From Cupriavidus respiraculi (GTDB taxonomy: Bacteria > Pseudomonadota > Gammaproteobacteria > Burkholderiales > Burkholderiaceae), in the NCBI RefSeq assembly GCF_914271545.1, contig NZ_CAJZAH010000002.1:1178001-1242000 (forward strand): a stretch of 64,000 nucleotides of DNA, in the 5' to 3' direction. Positions within the stretch are counted from its first letter, which is position 1. Every line of letters starts with the position of its first letter. A program made the position numbers and the translations under genes. The notes below the pieces were generated by a model that made no database searches, was not told the DNA's origin, and worked only from the letters and a program-made list of their open reading frames with translations. This document shows positions 45,328-54,222 of this stretch, piece by piece.

Positions 45328-45388
45328 TTTGGGTGGATAGTGAGGGTTCAGGCGTTCGCAGCGTCGCGAGCGATCACCCTCACCCCCG

Positions 45389-45414
45389 CCCCTCTCCCGC
45401 TGGCGGGAGAGGGG
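45389..45414. repeat. Interspersed palindromic repeat, copy 2
   Basis: CCCCTCTCCCGC-TG-GCGGGAGAGGGG, a perfect 12-bp inverted repeat with the same core as copies at 12542 and 49986. It is preceded by CCCTCACCCCC, a string also found at 39839-39850 without the hairpin. It lies in the gap between convergent thioesterase and enoyl-CoA hydratase genes. Confidence 0.7.
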
Positions 45415-45439
45415 AGAAAACAGACGGTGTGCGAGCCCC

Positions 45440-46213
45440 TCAACCGAACCGCGAAAAATCCGGCTTGCGCTTCTCGAAGAAGGCGCTGAAGGCCTCCTTC
45501 GCTTCCGGCGCCTGCAGCATGCGGCGGAACACTTCGCCCTCCTGCTCCATGCGCTGCTCCACCGCCGCGGTATCCCCGCCCTTCATCAGGCGCTTGGTTT
45601 CCCGCAGCGACGACGCGGGTAGCGCCGCCAGCTTGAGCGCCTGCGCCAGCGCGAACTCGTGCAGTTCGGCCGCCGGCAGCACGCGCGTCACCAGCCCGAT
45701 CTGGTGCGCCTCGGCGGCACTGAACGCCTCGCCCAGCAACAGCTTCTCCGCCGCGCGCTGGTAACCGACCAGCCGGGGCAGCAGCAGGCTCGATGCCGCT
45801 TCCGGGCATAGGCCCAGTTGCACGAAGGGCAGCGAGAATTTCGCGCTGTCCGACGCATACACCAGGTCGCAATGCAGCAGCATCGTGGTGCCGATGCCGA
45901 CCGCCGCGCCGCTGACTGCGGCCACCACCGGCTTGGCGGCATGGCTGATCTGCTCCAGGAACTGGAACACCGGCGCGGCCGCCTGCGGGCCGCCGGTGGG
46001 CGGGCGCTGCATGAAATCCTCGAGGTCGTTGCCGGCGGTGAAGATCTCGGCCTTGCCCCGGATCAGGATGGCACGCACGTCGGCGTTGCCGGCCGCATCG
46101 CGAAACGCGTCGGCCAGTTGCTGGTACATCGCCGCCGTGATCGCGTTCTTCTTTTCGATGCGATCGAACTCGATGGCGAGGACACCGCGCTCGATGGTGG
46201 TAAGAATGCTCAT
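45440..46213 (-). CDS. Enoyl-CoA hydratase/isomerase family protein
   Basis: The crotonase fold is clear: oxyanion-hole AGNDLEDFMQRP and AAVSGAAVGIGTTMLLHCDL, with the isomerase-like EAASSLLLPRLVG. The usual Glu pair of hydratases is only partly present, so isomerase or another crotonase activity is possible. The 257-residue protein is the last gene of the beta-oxidation operon, 47 nt after the thiolase gene. A separate crotonase next to a FadB-like protein with its own crotonase domain suggests auxiliary handling of unsaturated chains. Confidence 0.88.
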   Translation of the reverse strand: MSILTTIERGVLAIEFDRIEKKNAITAAMYQQLADAFRDAAGNADVRAILIRGKAEIFTAGNDLEDFMQRPPTGGPQAAAPVFQFLEQISHAAKPVVAAVSGAAVGIGTTMLLHCDLVYASDSAKFSLPFVQLGLCPEAASSLLLPRLVGYQRAAEKLLLGEAFSAAEAHQIGLVTRVLPAAELHEFALAQALKLAALPASSLRETKRLMKGGDTAAVEQRMEQEGEVFRRMLQAPEAKEAFSAFFEKRKPDFSRFG

Positions 46214-46260
46214 GCCGTCTCCTTGTCGTTGTTGGTGCGGCCGGCAGCCGCCGTGCAAGC

Positions 46261-47457
46261 CTACATGCGCTCGAAGATTCCCGCAGCACCCATGCCGGTG
46301 CCCACGCACATCGTCACCATGCCGTACTTCAGGTTGTGACGGCGCAGCGCGTGCACGACCGTGGCCGAGCGGATCGCGCCGGTGGCCCCGAGCGGATGGC
46401 CGAGCGCAATCGCGCCGCCCATCCGGTTGACCTTGGCAGGATCGAGTTCGAGATCGCGGATCACCGCCAGCGACTGCGCGGCGAAAGCCTCGTTCAGCTC
46501 GATCCAGTCGATCTGGTCCTGCGTCATCCCTGCGGCCTTCAGCGCGGCGGGGATCGCCTCCTTCGGACCGATGCCCATGATCTCCGGCGGCACGCCGCGC
46601 ACGGCGAACGACACGAAGCGCGCCAGCGGCACGAGGTTGCACTGCTTGAGGATCTTCTCGGACACCAGGATCAGCGCGCCCGAGCCGTCCGACGTCTGCG
46701 AGCTGTTGCCGGCGGTCACGCTGCCCTTGTTCGCGAACACCGGGCGCAGTTTCGCCAGCCCCTCGATCGAGGTATCGGGACGCGGGCCCTCGTCCAGCGC
46801 CAGTGTGCGGGTCTTGATGTCCACCTCGCCCGTGGCCAGGTTCGGCAGCTTCTCGACGATCTCGATCGGCGTGATCTCGTCGTTGAACTCGCCGGCCTGC
46901 TGCGCCTGCAGCGCCTTCTGGTGGGACGCGAGCGAGAAGGCGTCCTGGTCCTCGCGGCTGACCTGCCACTTCTGTGCGACCTTCTCCGCGGTCAGGCCCA
47001 TGCCGTAGGCGATGCCGACGTTCTCGTCGCGGGCGAAGATCGACGGCGACATCGACGGCGTGTTGCCCATCATCGGCACCATGCTCATCGATTCCACGCC
47101 GGCCGCGATCATTACGTCGGCCTCGCCCACGCGGATGCGGTCCGCCGCCATCGCCACCGCGCTCAGGCCCGAGGCGCAGAAGCGGTTGACGGTGATGCCC
47201 CCCACGGAGGTCGGCAGGCCGGACAGCAGCGCGCCGATGCGGGCGACGTTCAGGCCCTGCTGCGCTTCCGGAATCGCGCAGCCGACGATGGCGTCCTCGA
47301 TCAGCGCGGGGTCCAGCCCCGGCACCTGGGCCAGCGCGGCCTTGAGGACGGTCGCCAGCAGGTCGTCCGGGCGGTGATTCCTGAAGGCTCCCTTGGGAGC
47401 CTTGCCGATCGGCGAGCGGGTGGCGGCGACGATATAGGCGTCTTGCAGTTGTTTCAT
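46261..47457 (-). CDS. fadA: Acetyl-CoA C-acyltransferase (beta-ketothiolase, FadA/FadI-like)
   Basis: Thiolases cut 3-ketoacyl-CoA to acetyl-CoA and a shortened acyl-CoA. The 398-residue protein has the acylated Cys in VNRFCASGLSAVAMAADRI, the GHPLGATGAIRSATVVHALR signature with His, and the C-terminal active Cys in MCVGTGMGAAGIFE. It follows the FadB-like gene by 24 nt, the usual degradative pairing, which supports beta-oxidation over biosynthetic thiolase. Confidence 0.92.
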   Translation of the reverse strand: MKQLQDAYIVAATRSPIGKAPKGAFRNHRPDDLLATVLKAALAQVPGLDPALIEDAIVGCAIPEAQQGLNVARIGALLSGLPTSVGGITVNRFCASGLSAVAMAADRIRVGEADVMIAAGVESMSMVPMMGNTPSMSPSIFARDENVGIAYGMGLTAEKVAQKWQVSREDQDAFSLASHQKALQAQQAGEFNDEITPIEIVEKLPNLATGEVDIKTRTLALDEGPRPDTSIEGLAKLRPVFANKGSVTAGNSSQTSDGSGALILVSEKILKQCNLVPLARFVSFAVRGVPPEIMGIGPKEAIPAALKAAGMTQDQIDWIELNEAFAAQSLAVIRDLELDPAKVNRMGGAIALGHPLGATGAIRSATVVHALRRHNLKYGMVTMCVGTGMGAAGIFERM

Positions 47458-47481
47458 GATGTCGGTTCCTCGCTTGCCCTG

Positions 47482-49908
47482 TTAGTTGCGCACCGGCTTG
47501 CCGGTCTGCAGCATGCCCATGATGCGTTCCTGGGTCTTGGCCGTGCCCAGCAGTTCGATAAAGGCGCGGCGCTCCAGCGCCAGCAGCCATTCCTCGCTGA
47601 CCAGCGAGCCGGCTTCCACGTCGCCGCCGCAGACGGCCTCGGCGATGCGGGTGGCGATCAGGAAGTCATGCGCCGAGATGAAGTTGCCGTCGCGCATATT
47701 GACCAGCTGCGCCTTGATGGTCGCGATACCCGAGCGCCCCGCCACCGGCACCAGCGTGCCTGCCACCGGCGGCCGGTAGCCGGCCTCGGCCAGCGCGCGC
47801 ACTTCGCTGCAGGCCACGTGCAGCAGCTCGTGCACGTTGAAGACGATGGCGTCGCTCGGCTGCAGATAGCCCATCTTGCGGGCCTCCAGCGCCGAACCGG
47901 AGACCTTGGCCATGGCCGCGCTCTGGAAGCGATCGCTCAGGAACTGCAGGATGTTGTTGCTGCCCGCCGCCTGGGCCGCGCGCGCCGCGGCCAGCGCCGC
48001 TTCCTTCAGGCCGCCGCCGGCGGGCACCAGTCCCACGCCGACCTCCACCAGCCCGATATAGGTCTCGAACGCGGCAACACGCTTGGCCGAATGCAGCATC
48101 AGCTCGCAGCCGCCGCCCAGCGCGATGCCGGAGGCCGCGCACACCACCGGCACGGCGGCGTACTTGACTCGCATCATGCCGTCCTGGAACGTCTTGACGA
48201 AGGGCTCGATGCCCTTGGCACCGCCCATCATGAACGCGGGCATCGCCGCTTCCAGGTTTGCGCCCGCGGAGAACGGGCCGCCCGGCGCGCCCAGTTGCAG
48301 CGAGGTAGGCTGCCACACCACCAGTCCCTTGTAGCCGGCCTCGGCCAGGTCGATCGCGCGGGTCAGGCCTTCGATGACGTCCGGCCCGATGGTGTTCATC
48401 TTGCTCTTGAACGAGATCACCAGCACATCGTCCTGGCCCTCGTTGACCCAGATGCGCACGGCGTCGTTCTCCTCGACGGTACGGCCCGCATTGCGGGGAT
48501 CGATCGCGCCGGTGCCCTTGAGCGCCGCGCGGAAGGCCTGGCGGCGATACACCGGCAGCGCGCTGCGTTCGGCGAAGGACTGCGTCGCCGGCGACCACGA
48601 GCCGCGCGGGCCGTGCACGCCCTGGTTGTCGGCCACCGGACCCTCGAACACCCAGCCCGGCAGCGGCGCCGTCGACAGCGCGCGGCCCGCCTCCACGTCC
48701 TCCCGCACCCATTCGGCGACCTGCTTCCAGCCGGCGGCCTGCCAGTCCTCGAAGGGACCGGTGTTCCAGCCGAAGCCCCAGCGGATCGCCAGGTCGATAT
48801 CGGCGGCCGAGTCGGCGATCTGCTCCAGGTACACGGCGATGTAGTGGAACACGTCGCGGAATACCGCCCACAGGAACTGCGCCTGCGGATTGCCCGACTC
48901 GCGCAGCAGCCGGATGCGCTCCGCCGGCTCCTTCTTCAGCATGCGCGCGACGATTTCGTCCGCCTTCCTGCCGCCGTCGACGTACTGGCCCGTCTTCGGG
49001 TCCAGCACCTTGATGGCCTTGCCTTCCTTCCTGTAGAACCCCGCGCCGGTCTTCTGTCCCAGCGCGCCGGCATCGACCAGCCCCTTCAGTACCGCCGGCG
49101 TCTGGTACACCGGGGCGAACGGGTCGTCCTTCAGGTTGTCCTGCATGGTCTTGATGACATGGGCCATCGTGTCCAGGCCCACCACGTCGGCGGTGCGGAA
49201 GGTCGCCGACTTGGCGCGTCCCAGCTTGGACCCGGTCAGGTCGTCGACCACGTCGAAGGGGATGCCGTACTTTTCCGCCTCGGCGAACACCGCAAGGATG
49301 GAAAAGATGCCGACGCGGTTGGCGATGAAGTTCGGCGTGTCCTTGGCGCGCACCACGCCCTTGCCGAGCGTGGTGGTCAGGAAGCCCTCGAGCCGGTCCA
49401 GGATCTCCGGCTGCGTCTGCGCGGTCGGGATCAGCTCGACCAGATGCATGTAGCGCGGCGGGTTGAAGAAATGCACGCCGCAGAAGCGCGACTTCAATTC
49501 GGCGTCGAAGCCATCCGACAGCGCGGTGATCGACAGCCCCGAGGTATTGGTCGCGAAGATCGCATGCGAGGCCAGGTGCGAGGCGACCTTGCAGTACAGG
49601 TCATGCTTCCAGTCCATCCGCTCCGCGATGGCCTCGATGACCAGGTCGCACTCCTTGAGCAGCGCGAGGTCATCCTCGTAATTGGCGGCCCGGATCAGCG
49701 AGGCCTCGTCCTTCACGCCGAGCGGCGCGGGCGACAGCTTCCTCAGGTTGTCGATCGCGCGCAGCGCGATGCCGTTCTTGGGGCCTTCCTTGGCGGGCAG
49801 GTCGAACAGCACCACCGGCACGCGAGCGTTGACAAGATGCGCGGCGATCTGCGCGCCCATGACGCCGGCGCCCAGCACGGCGACCTTCTTGACGATGAAA
49901 TTGGACAT
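47482..49908 (-). CDS. fadB: FadB-like 3-hydroxyacyl-CoA dehydrogenase / enoyl-CoA hydratase
   Basis: This bifunctional enzyme hydrates and then oxidises acyl-CoA intermediates. The 808-residue protein has the dehydrogenase domain first (AVLGAGVMGAQIAAHLVNA, NTSGLSITALSDG, FCGVHFFNPPRYMHLVELIP) and the crotonase domain last (GPFSAGANLEAAMPAFMMGG, VVCAASGIALGGGCELMLHS). That is the reverse of E. coli FadB and resembles FadN-type proteins. The start ATG 49908 gives a normal N terminus. A palindromic repeat lies between it and the upstream acyl-CoA dehydrogenase gene. Confidence 0.92.
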   Translation of the reverse strand: MSNFIVKKVAVLGAGVMGAQIAAHLVNARVPVVLFDLPAKEGPKNGIALRAIDNLRKLSPAPLGVKDEASLIRAANYEDDLALLKECDLVIEAIAERMDWKHDLYCKVASHLASHAIFATNTSGLSITALSDGFDAELKSRFCGVHFFNPPRYMHLVELIPTAQTQPEILDRLEGFLTTTLGKGVVRAKDTPNFIANRVGIFSILAVFAEAEKYGIPFDVVDDLTGSKLGRAKSATFRTADVVGLDTMAHVIKTMQDNLKDDPFAPVYQTPAVLKGLVDAGALGQKTGAGFYRKEGKAIKVLDPKTGQYVDGGRKADEIVARMLKKEPAERIRLLRESGNPQAQFLWAVFRDVFHYIAVYLEQIADSAADIDLAIRWGFGWNTGPFEDWQAAGWKQVAEWVREDVEAGRALSTAPLPGWVFEGPVADNQGVHGPRGSWSPATQSFAERSALPVYRRQAFRAALKGTGAIDPRNAGRTVEENDAVRIWVNEGQDDVLVISFKSKMNTIGPDVIEGLTRAIDLAEAGYKGLVVWQPTSLQLGAPGGPFSAGANLEAAMPAFMMGGAKGIEPFVKTFQDGMMRVKYAAVPVVCAASGIALGGGCELMLHSAKRVAAFETYIGLVEVGVGLVPAGGGLKEAALAAARAAQAAGSNNILQFLSDRFQSAAMAKVSGSALEARKMGYLQPSDAIVFNVHELLHVACSEVRALAEAGYRPPVAGTLVPVAGRSGIATIKAQLVNMRDGNFISAHDFLIATRIAEAVCGGDVEAGSLVSEEWLLALERRAFIELLGTAKTQERIMGMLQTGKPVRN

Positions 49909-49985
49909 GCGCGCTCCTAGCGATGAGCGTTGAAAAGAATTTGGGGGTGCGGTGCGCTGCGGGTGGTGCGGGTGGCTCGCCTCCG

Positions 49986-50025
49986 GGTTTGCTCCCCTCT
50001 CCCGCCAGCGGGAGGGAGAGCAAAC
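49986..50025. repeat. Interspersed palindromic repeat, copy 3
   Basis: GGTTTGCTC ... GAGCAAAC outer arms enclose CCCTCTCCCGC / GCGGGAGGGAGAG, the same core as copies 1 and 2 with an imperfect inner stem and loop CA. It sits in the 136-nt gap between the acyl-CoA dehydrogenase and FadB-like genes, inside what should be one operon. Confidence 0.65.
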
Positions 50026-50044
50026 CAATGAGGAAAGCAAAGAC

Positions 50045-51835
50045 TCAGAACAGGTCCGCGTCCAGCGCCATCAGCGTGCTGGAGCCCGCGCGCGCCATGC
50101 GGATCTGCGCGGCCGTCTCGGGCAGCAGCTTGGCGAAATAGAAGCGCGCGGTGGCCAGCTTGGCGGTGTAGAACTTGTCGCCGCCGGCCTGCTTCTCCAG
50201 CGCGATCTTGCCCATGCGCGCCCAGAAGTAGGCGAACACCAGGTGCCCGACCACCCGCAGGTACGGGACCGCCGCTGCGCCGACCTCGTCCGGATTCCCC
50301 ATGGCCTTCATGCCGATTTCCATGGTGAGCTTCTGCACCTTGTCGCCCAGGTCCGCCAGCGGATTGACGAACTCCTGCATCGCTTCGTTGGTGCCCTCGG
50401 CCTCGACGAACTCCTGCACGATCTTGCCGAAGCCCTTCATCTTGGCGCCCATGTCGCCCAGGATCTTGCGGCCCAGCAGGTCCAGCGCCTGGATGGTGTT
50501 GGTGCCTTCGTAGATCATGTTGATGCGGGCATCGCGCACGTACTGCTCCATGCCCCACTCGGCGATATAGCCGTGGCCGCCGAAGACCTGCATGCCCTCG
50601 TTGGTCGCGATAAAGGCGTTGTCGGTCAGGAAGGCCTTGATCACCGGGGTCAGCAGCGCGACCAGGTCGCCGGCCTGCTTGCGCACGGCCTCGTCGGGAT
50701 GCGACAGCTCGCGGTCGATCTGCAGCGCGGTCCAGTAGCTGAACGCGCGGCCGCCCTCGGCGTAGGCGCGCTGGGTCAGCAGCATGCGGCGCACGTCCGG
50801 ATGCACGATGATCGGATCGGCCGGCTTGTCCGGTGCCTTCACGCCGGTCAGCGAACGCATCTGCAGGCGCTCCTTCGCGTAGGCCACGGAGTTCTGGTAG
50901 GCCACCTCGGTCAGCCCCAGGCCCTGCATGCCCACGCCCAGGCGCGCGGCGTTCATCATCACGAACATTGCGTTCAGGCCCTTGTTGGGCTCGCCCACCA
51001 GCCAGCCTTGCGCACCGTCCAGGTTCATCACGCAGGTGGCGTTGCCGTGGATGCCCATCTTGTGCTCGATCGAGCCGCAGCGGATGCCATTGCGCTCGCC
51101 GACATTGCCGCTGGCGTCCGGCACGAACTTCGGCACCACGAACAGCGAAATGCCCTTGGTGCCCTGCGGCGCGTCCGGCAGGCGCGCCAGCACCAGGTGA
51201 ACGATGTTCTCGGCCAGGTCGTGCTCGCCCGCCGAAATGAAGATCTTGGTGCCGGTGAGGCGGTAGGAACCGTCGCCCGCGGGTTCGGCCTTCGTGCGCA
51301 GGATGCCGAGGTCGGTGCCGCAGTGCGGCTCGGTCAGGCACATGGTGCCGGTCCATTCGCCCGACACCAGCTTGGGCAGGTAGAGCTTCTGCAACTCCGG
51401 CGTGCCGTGCGCGTGCAGCGCCTCGTAGGCGCCATGCGACAGGCCCGGGTACATGGTCCACGCCTGGTTGGCCGAGTTGAGCATCTCGTACATGGCGTTG
51501 TTGACCAGGATCGGCAGGCCCTGGCCGCCGTACTCCGGATCGCAGCCCAGCGCGGGCCAGCCGGCCTCGACGTACTGGCGGTAGGCTTCCTTGAACCCCT
51601 TGGGCGCCGTCACGACGCCGTCGCCGACGTAGGTGCAACCCTCCCGGTCGCCGCTCTGGTTCAGCGGGAACACGACTTCCGAGCAAAACTTGCCGGCTTC
51701 CTCGATCACCTGGTTGATGGTGTCCGCGTCGATGTCGGCGTGCCGGGGCATCGCCTTGAGCTCGGCTTCGACGCCAAGCAGTTCATGGAGCACGAACTGC
51801 ATATCGCGCAACGGTGCGGTGTACTGGCCCATCAA
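50045..51835 (-). CDS. Acyl-CoA dehydrogenase
   Basis: This FAD enzyme performs the first oxidation of beta-oxidation. The 596-residue protein is the long type with an extra N-terminal domain (MMGQYTAPLRDMQFVLHELL) and a C-terminal helical extension. The central part holds YLPKLVSGEWTGTMCLTEPH, GTKIFISAGEHDLAENIVH and the catalytic region FGGHGYIAEWGMEQYVRDAR followed by INMIYEGTN. It is the first enzyme gene of the operon, 70 nt after the TetR gene on the same strand. Confidence 0.92.
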   Translation of the reverse strand: MMGQYTAPLRDMQFVLHELLGVEAELKAMPRHADIDADTINQVIEEAGKFCSEVVFPLNQSGDREGCTYVGDGVVTAPKGFKEAYRQYVEAGWPALGCDPEYGGQGLPILVNNAMYEMLNSANQAWTMYPGLSHGAYEALHAHGTPELQKLYLPKLVSGEWTGTMCLTEPHCGTDLGILRTKAEPAGDGSYRLTGTKIFISAGEHDLAENIVHLVLARLPDAPQGTKGISLFVVPKFVPDASGNVGERNGIRCGSIEHKMGIHGNATCVMNLDGAQGWLVGEPNKGLNAMFVMMNAARLGVGMQGLGLTEVAYQNSVAYAKERLQMRSLTGVKAPDKPADPIIVHPDVRRMLLTQRAYAEGGRAFSYWTALQIDRELSHPDEAVRKQAGDLVALLTPVIKAFLTDNAFIATNEGMQVFGGHGYIAEWGMEQYVRDARINMIYEGTNTIQALDLLGRKILGDMGAKMKGFGKIVQEFVEAEGTNEAMQEFVNPLADLGDKVQKLTMEIGMKAMGNPDEVGAAAVPYLRVVGHLVFAYFWARMGKIALEKQAGGDKFYTAKLATARFYFAKLLPETAAQIRMARAGSSTLMALDADLF

Positions 51836-51904
51836 GATCTCCTTGAAATTATGCTAAGCCGCCACGCCACCGATGCCCGCTGGCAAAGATAGGTCGGAAC
51901 GGCC

Positions 51905-52549
51905 TCAGGTACGGTAAGACTGAATCAGCTTGTCCAATGCGAACATCGCCAGGTCCGCGCTGCCGGGCAGGCGCAGGAAGCGGGCGTCGTGGTGCAGGCC
52001 CAGTTCGAGGCTGTACATCTCGAACAGCATCAGGCGCGGATCGCAGTCCGCGCGCAGATGCCCCTCGTCGCGCGCCTGGTCGATGGCGCGCAGCAATGCG
52101 GCGCGCCAGATGGTCACGCTCTTGACCAGTTCGTCGCGCACCGGGCTTTCGGCGCGGTCGTCGTATTCCACCGCGCCGCTGATATAGATGCAACCGGTGG
52201 TCACCTCCTGGATCCGCTTCTCGATCCAGCGACGCACCATCGACCACAACCGGGGCAAACCCCGCGGCTCGTTCAGCGAGGGGTAGAACACCTCCTGCTC
52301 GAACCGCCGGTGATATTCGCGAACCACTTCCACTTGCAGGTCCTCGCGCGAACCGAAATGCGCGAATACCCCGCTCTTGCTCATCTGCATGCGCTCGGCG
52401 AGCAGGCCGATCGTCAGCCCCTCCAGCCCGTCGCGCGAAGACAGTTCCAGGGCCGCATCCAGGATCGCCGCGCGCGTCATCTCGCCTTTGCGCATGGGCG
52501 TGGCGCTGGTGGACGCGGCGGATTCTAGGCGGGCTGTCGGGGTGCGCAT
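51905..52549 (-). CDS. TetR-family regulator of the beta-oxidation operon
   Basis: The 214-residue protein has an N-terminal helix-turn-helix (TRAAILDAALELSSRDGLEG, LAERMQMSKSGVFAHFGSRE) and a larger C-terminal ligand domain. It is immediately upstream of the acyl-CoA dehydrogenase gene on the same strand, so it most likely responds to an acyl-CoA. Two inverted repeats upstream (52668-52679 and 52720-52739) are operator candidates. The role in fatty-acid control is inferred from context. Confidence 0.88.
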   Translation of the reverse strand: MRTPTARLESAASTSATPMRKGEMTRAAILDAALELSSRDGLEGLTIGLLAERMQMSKSGVFAHFGSREDLQVEVVREYHRRFEQEVFYPSLNEPRGLPRLWSMVRRWIEKRIQEVTTGCIYISGAVEYDDRAESPVRDELVKSVTIWRAALLRAIDQARDEGHLRADCDPRLMLFEMYSLELGLHHDARFLRLPGSADLAMFALDKLIQSYRT

Positions 52550-52667
52550 GATGATCTTTTCTCCGTGCTTTGCGGCGCCAACTCGGCATACCGCGAATGA
52601 CTCGACGTCGGTGATTCGTTATCGGCGGCGCCTGGCCACCCTGAATGCCCGCAGTCTAAGCCAAAAA

Positions 52668-52679
52668 GAACGGTCGTTC
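52668..52679. promoter_or_regulatory. Candidate TetR operator
   Basis: GAACG-GT-CGTTC, an inverted repeat with 5-bp arms typical of TetR-family sites, about 120 nt upstream of the tetR start. It is the only such site in the gap. Confidence 0.42.
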
Positions 52680-52719
52680 AGATTATTGTGCGCGCGCCGT
52701 GCCGGCGGCAAGGCATTAG

Positions 52720-52739
52720 ATTAGACCTTCATGTCTAAT
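52720..52739. promoter_or_regulatory. AT-rich inverted repeat upstream of the TetR gene
   Basis: ATTAGAC-CTTCAT-GTCTAAT, perfect 7-bp arms in an unusually AT-rich patch between clsB and tetR. It may be a second operator or a small hairpin; ATTAGA is repeated just to its left. Confidence 0.4.
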
Positions 52740-52833
52740 CCACCGCGGCGCAGCATAGTGGACGGGCGCGCCGGTACGGCACCGGCTTGCCGGACGGACG
52801 CGGTTTTGTCGCGAAGCAGCAGCGGATGGCCGG

Positions 52834-54123
52834 TCAGTAGCGCCCGGCGGCGCCGGCCACGACGACGCCGAACCGCAACAGCAGATAGGCGGCCCAGTCG
52901 ACGAAGCGGCGCAGCCGGCCGCGGCGGGCATGGGTTTCGAGCCGGACTTCGGTACTGCGCAGTTCGATCGCCCGCTCCAGTTCGCCGCGCAGTTCGGCCG
53001 CGAAGGCGCGGTCATAGACGGCGATGTTGGCCTCGCGCGCCAGCAGCAGGCTGAAGGGATCCATGTTGCTGGAGCCGACCGTGGCCCATTCGTCGTCGAC
53101 CGTGGCGACCTTGGCGTGCAGGAAGCTCTCGGCGTATTCGTGGATCTCGACCCCCGCCTCCAGCAAGGTCGCGTACAGCGCATGGGTGGCGTAGTGCTGC
53201 AGCTTGTACTCGACCATGCCCTGCAGCAGCAGGCGCACGCGCACGCCGCGGGAGCGGCAGGCAAGCAGCGCGCGCCGCATCTTGTGGCCGGGCAGGAAAT
53301 AGGCGTTGGCGATCACGACCTCGTGGCGCGCCGAGCCGAGCGCCCGCAGGTATTCGCGTTCGATGGTGCGGCGGTTGCGCAGGTTGTCGCGCAGCAGCAG
53401 CGCCGCGCGCACGCCCTCGCGCGATTCGAAGCGCGCGTCCTCCTGCCACAGCGGCAGGCTGGCGTGCGGCGTGTATTCGGCCGCCATGCCGGCCAGTCCG
53501 GTGGCGCGCAGCGACAGCCGCCACCAGAGCCGCTCGGCGCTCAGCGCGATATGGTCGACCAGCGGGCCGGTCACGCTGACGGCGAAGTCGTAGCGCGGAC
53601 CGAGGCGGGCCTGCTCGAAGGGTCCGTGGTTCAGGTCGTCGATGATATTGATGCCGCCGACGAAGGCGATGCGGCGGTCCACCACGGCGACCTTGCGGTG
53701 CATGCGCCGCAGATGCTTGCGCCCGACGCGAAAGCCGCGCAAGGGACGGTAGACCTGCAGCAGCACGCCGCCCTGGCGCAGGTGCTGGGCCAGCGCCTGC
53801 GGCATGTCGCCCGCGCCGAAGCCGTCCACCACCAGCCGCACCTCCACGCCGCGCGCAGCAGCGCGCAGCAGCGCATCGGCCACCGCCCTGCCCACCGCGT
53901 CGTCGGCATAGATATAGGTTTCGAGCGCGATGGTGTGGGCGGCCTCGTCGATGGCCGCGATCAGCGCCGGGAAGTACTCCTGCCCGCCGCGCAGCAGCGT
54001 GACCGCATTGCCCGCCACGGGCCTGCCGTGCCGGGCGCGCGGATAGGCCGCGATGCGGTCGCGCGCGGCGGCCATCGCGGCATCGTCGTGCGGGTCGGCA
54101 AGGCTGGTGGACGAACTCTGCAT
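52834..54123 (-). CDS. clsB: Cardiolipin synthase B
   Basis: ClsB is a phospholipase-D-type enzyme making cardiolipin from phosphatidylglycerol or related lipids. The 429-residue protein has the two HKD motifs required for catalysis: RMHRKVAVVDRRIAFVGG (about residue 135) and SFLHAKVATVDDEWATVGS (about residue 330), separated by a normal length. Unlike ClsA there are no N-terminal membrane helices; a single hydrophobic segment lies at the C terminus (YLLLRFGVVVAGAAG). It is on the minus strand beyond mobB. Confidence 0.92.
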   Translation of the reverse strand: MQSSSTSLADPHDDAAMAAARDRIAAYPRARHGRPVAGNAVTLLRGGQEYFPALIAAIDEAAHTIALETYIYADDAVGRAVADALLRAAARGVEVRLVVDGFGAGDMPQALAQHLRQGGVLLQVYRPLRGFRVGRKHLRRMHRKVAVVDRRIAFVGGINIIDDLNHGPFEQARLGPRYDFAVSVTGPLVDHIALSAERLWWRLSLRATGLAGMAAEYTPHASLPLWQEDARFESREGVRAALLLRDNLRNRRTIEREYLRALGSARHEVVIANAYFLPGHKMRRALLACRSRGVRVRLLLQGMVEYKLQHYATHALYATLLEAGVEIHEYAESFLHAKVATVDDEWATVGSSNMDPFSLLLAREANIAVYDRAFAAELRGELERAIELRSTEVRLETHARRGRLRRFVDWAAYLLLRFGVVVAGAAGRY

Positions 54124-54222
54124 GCGGATGTCGGCCTAATGGCGCCGGTGGCCGCGGTGAGGGCGGCGAGCCGGCTTCTCTGCTATCGTCGCCAGTTCTG
54201 GCGCGACAACCCCTGGACCATC

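Noticed and set aside
46336-49920. Plus-strand open frame of 1194 codons opposite thiolase and FadB genes
   Set aside because: Antisense shadow of two well-supported genes, with His/Arg/Ala-rich nonsense composition.
49952-51892. Plus-strand open frame of 646 codons opposite the acyl-CoA dehydrogenase
   Set aside because: Antisense shadow; no start signal and no recognisable domain.
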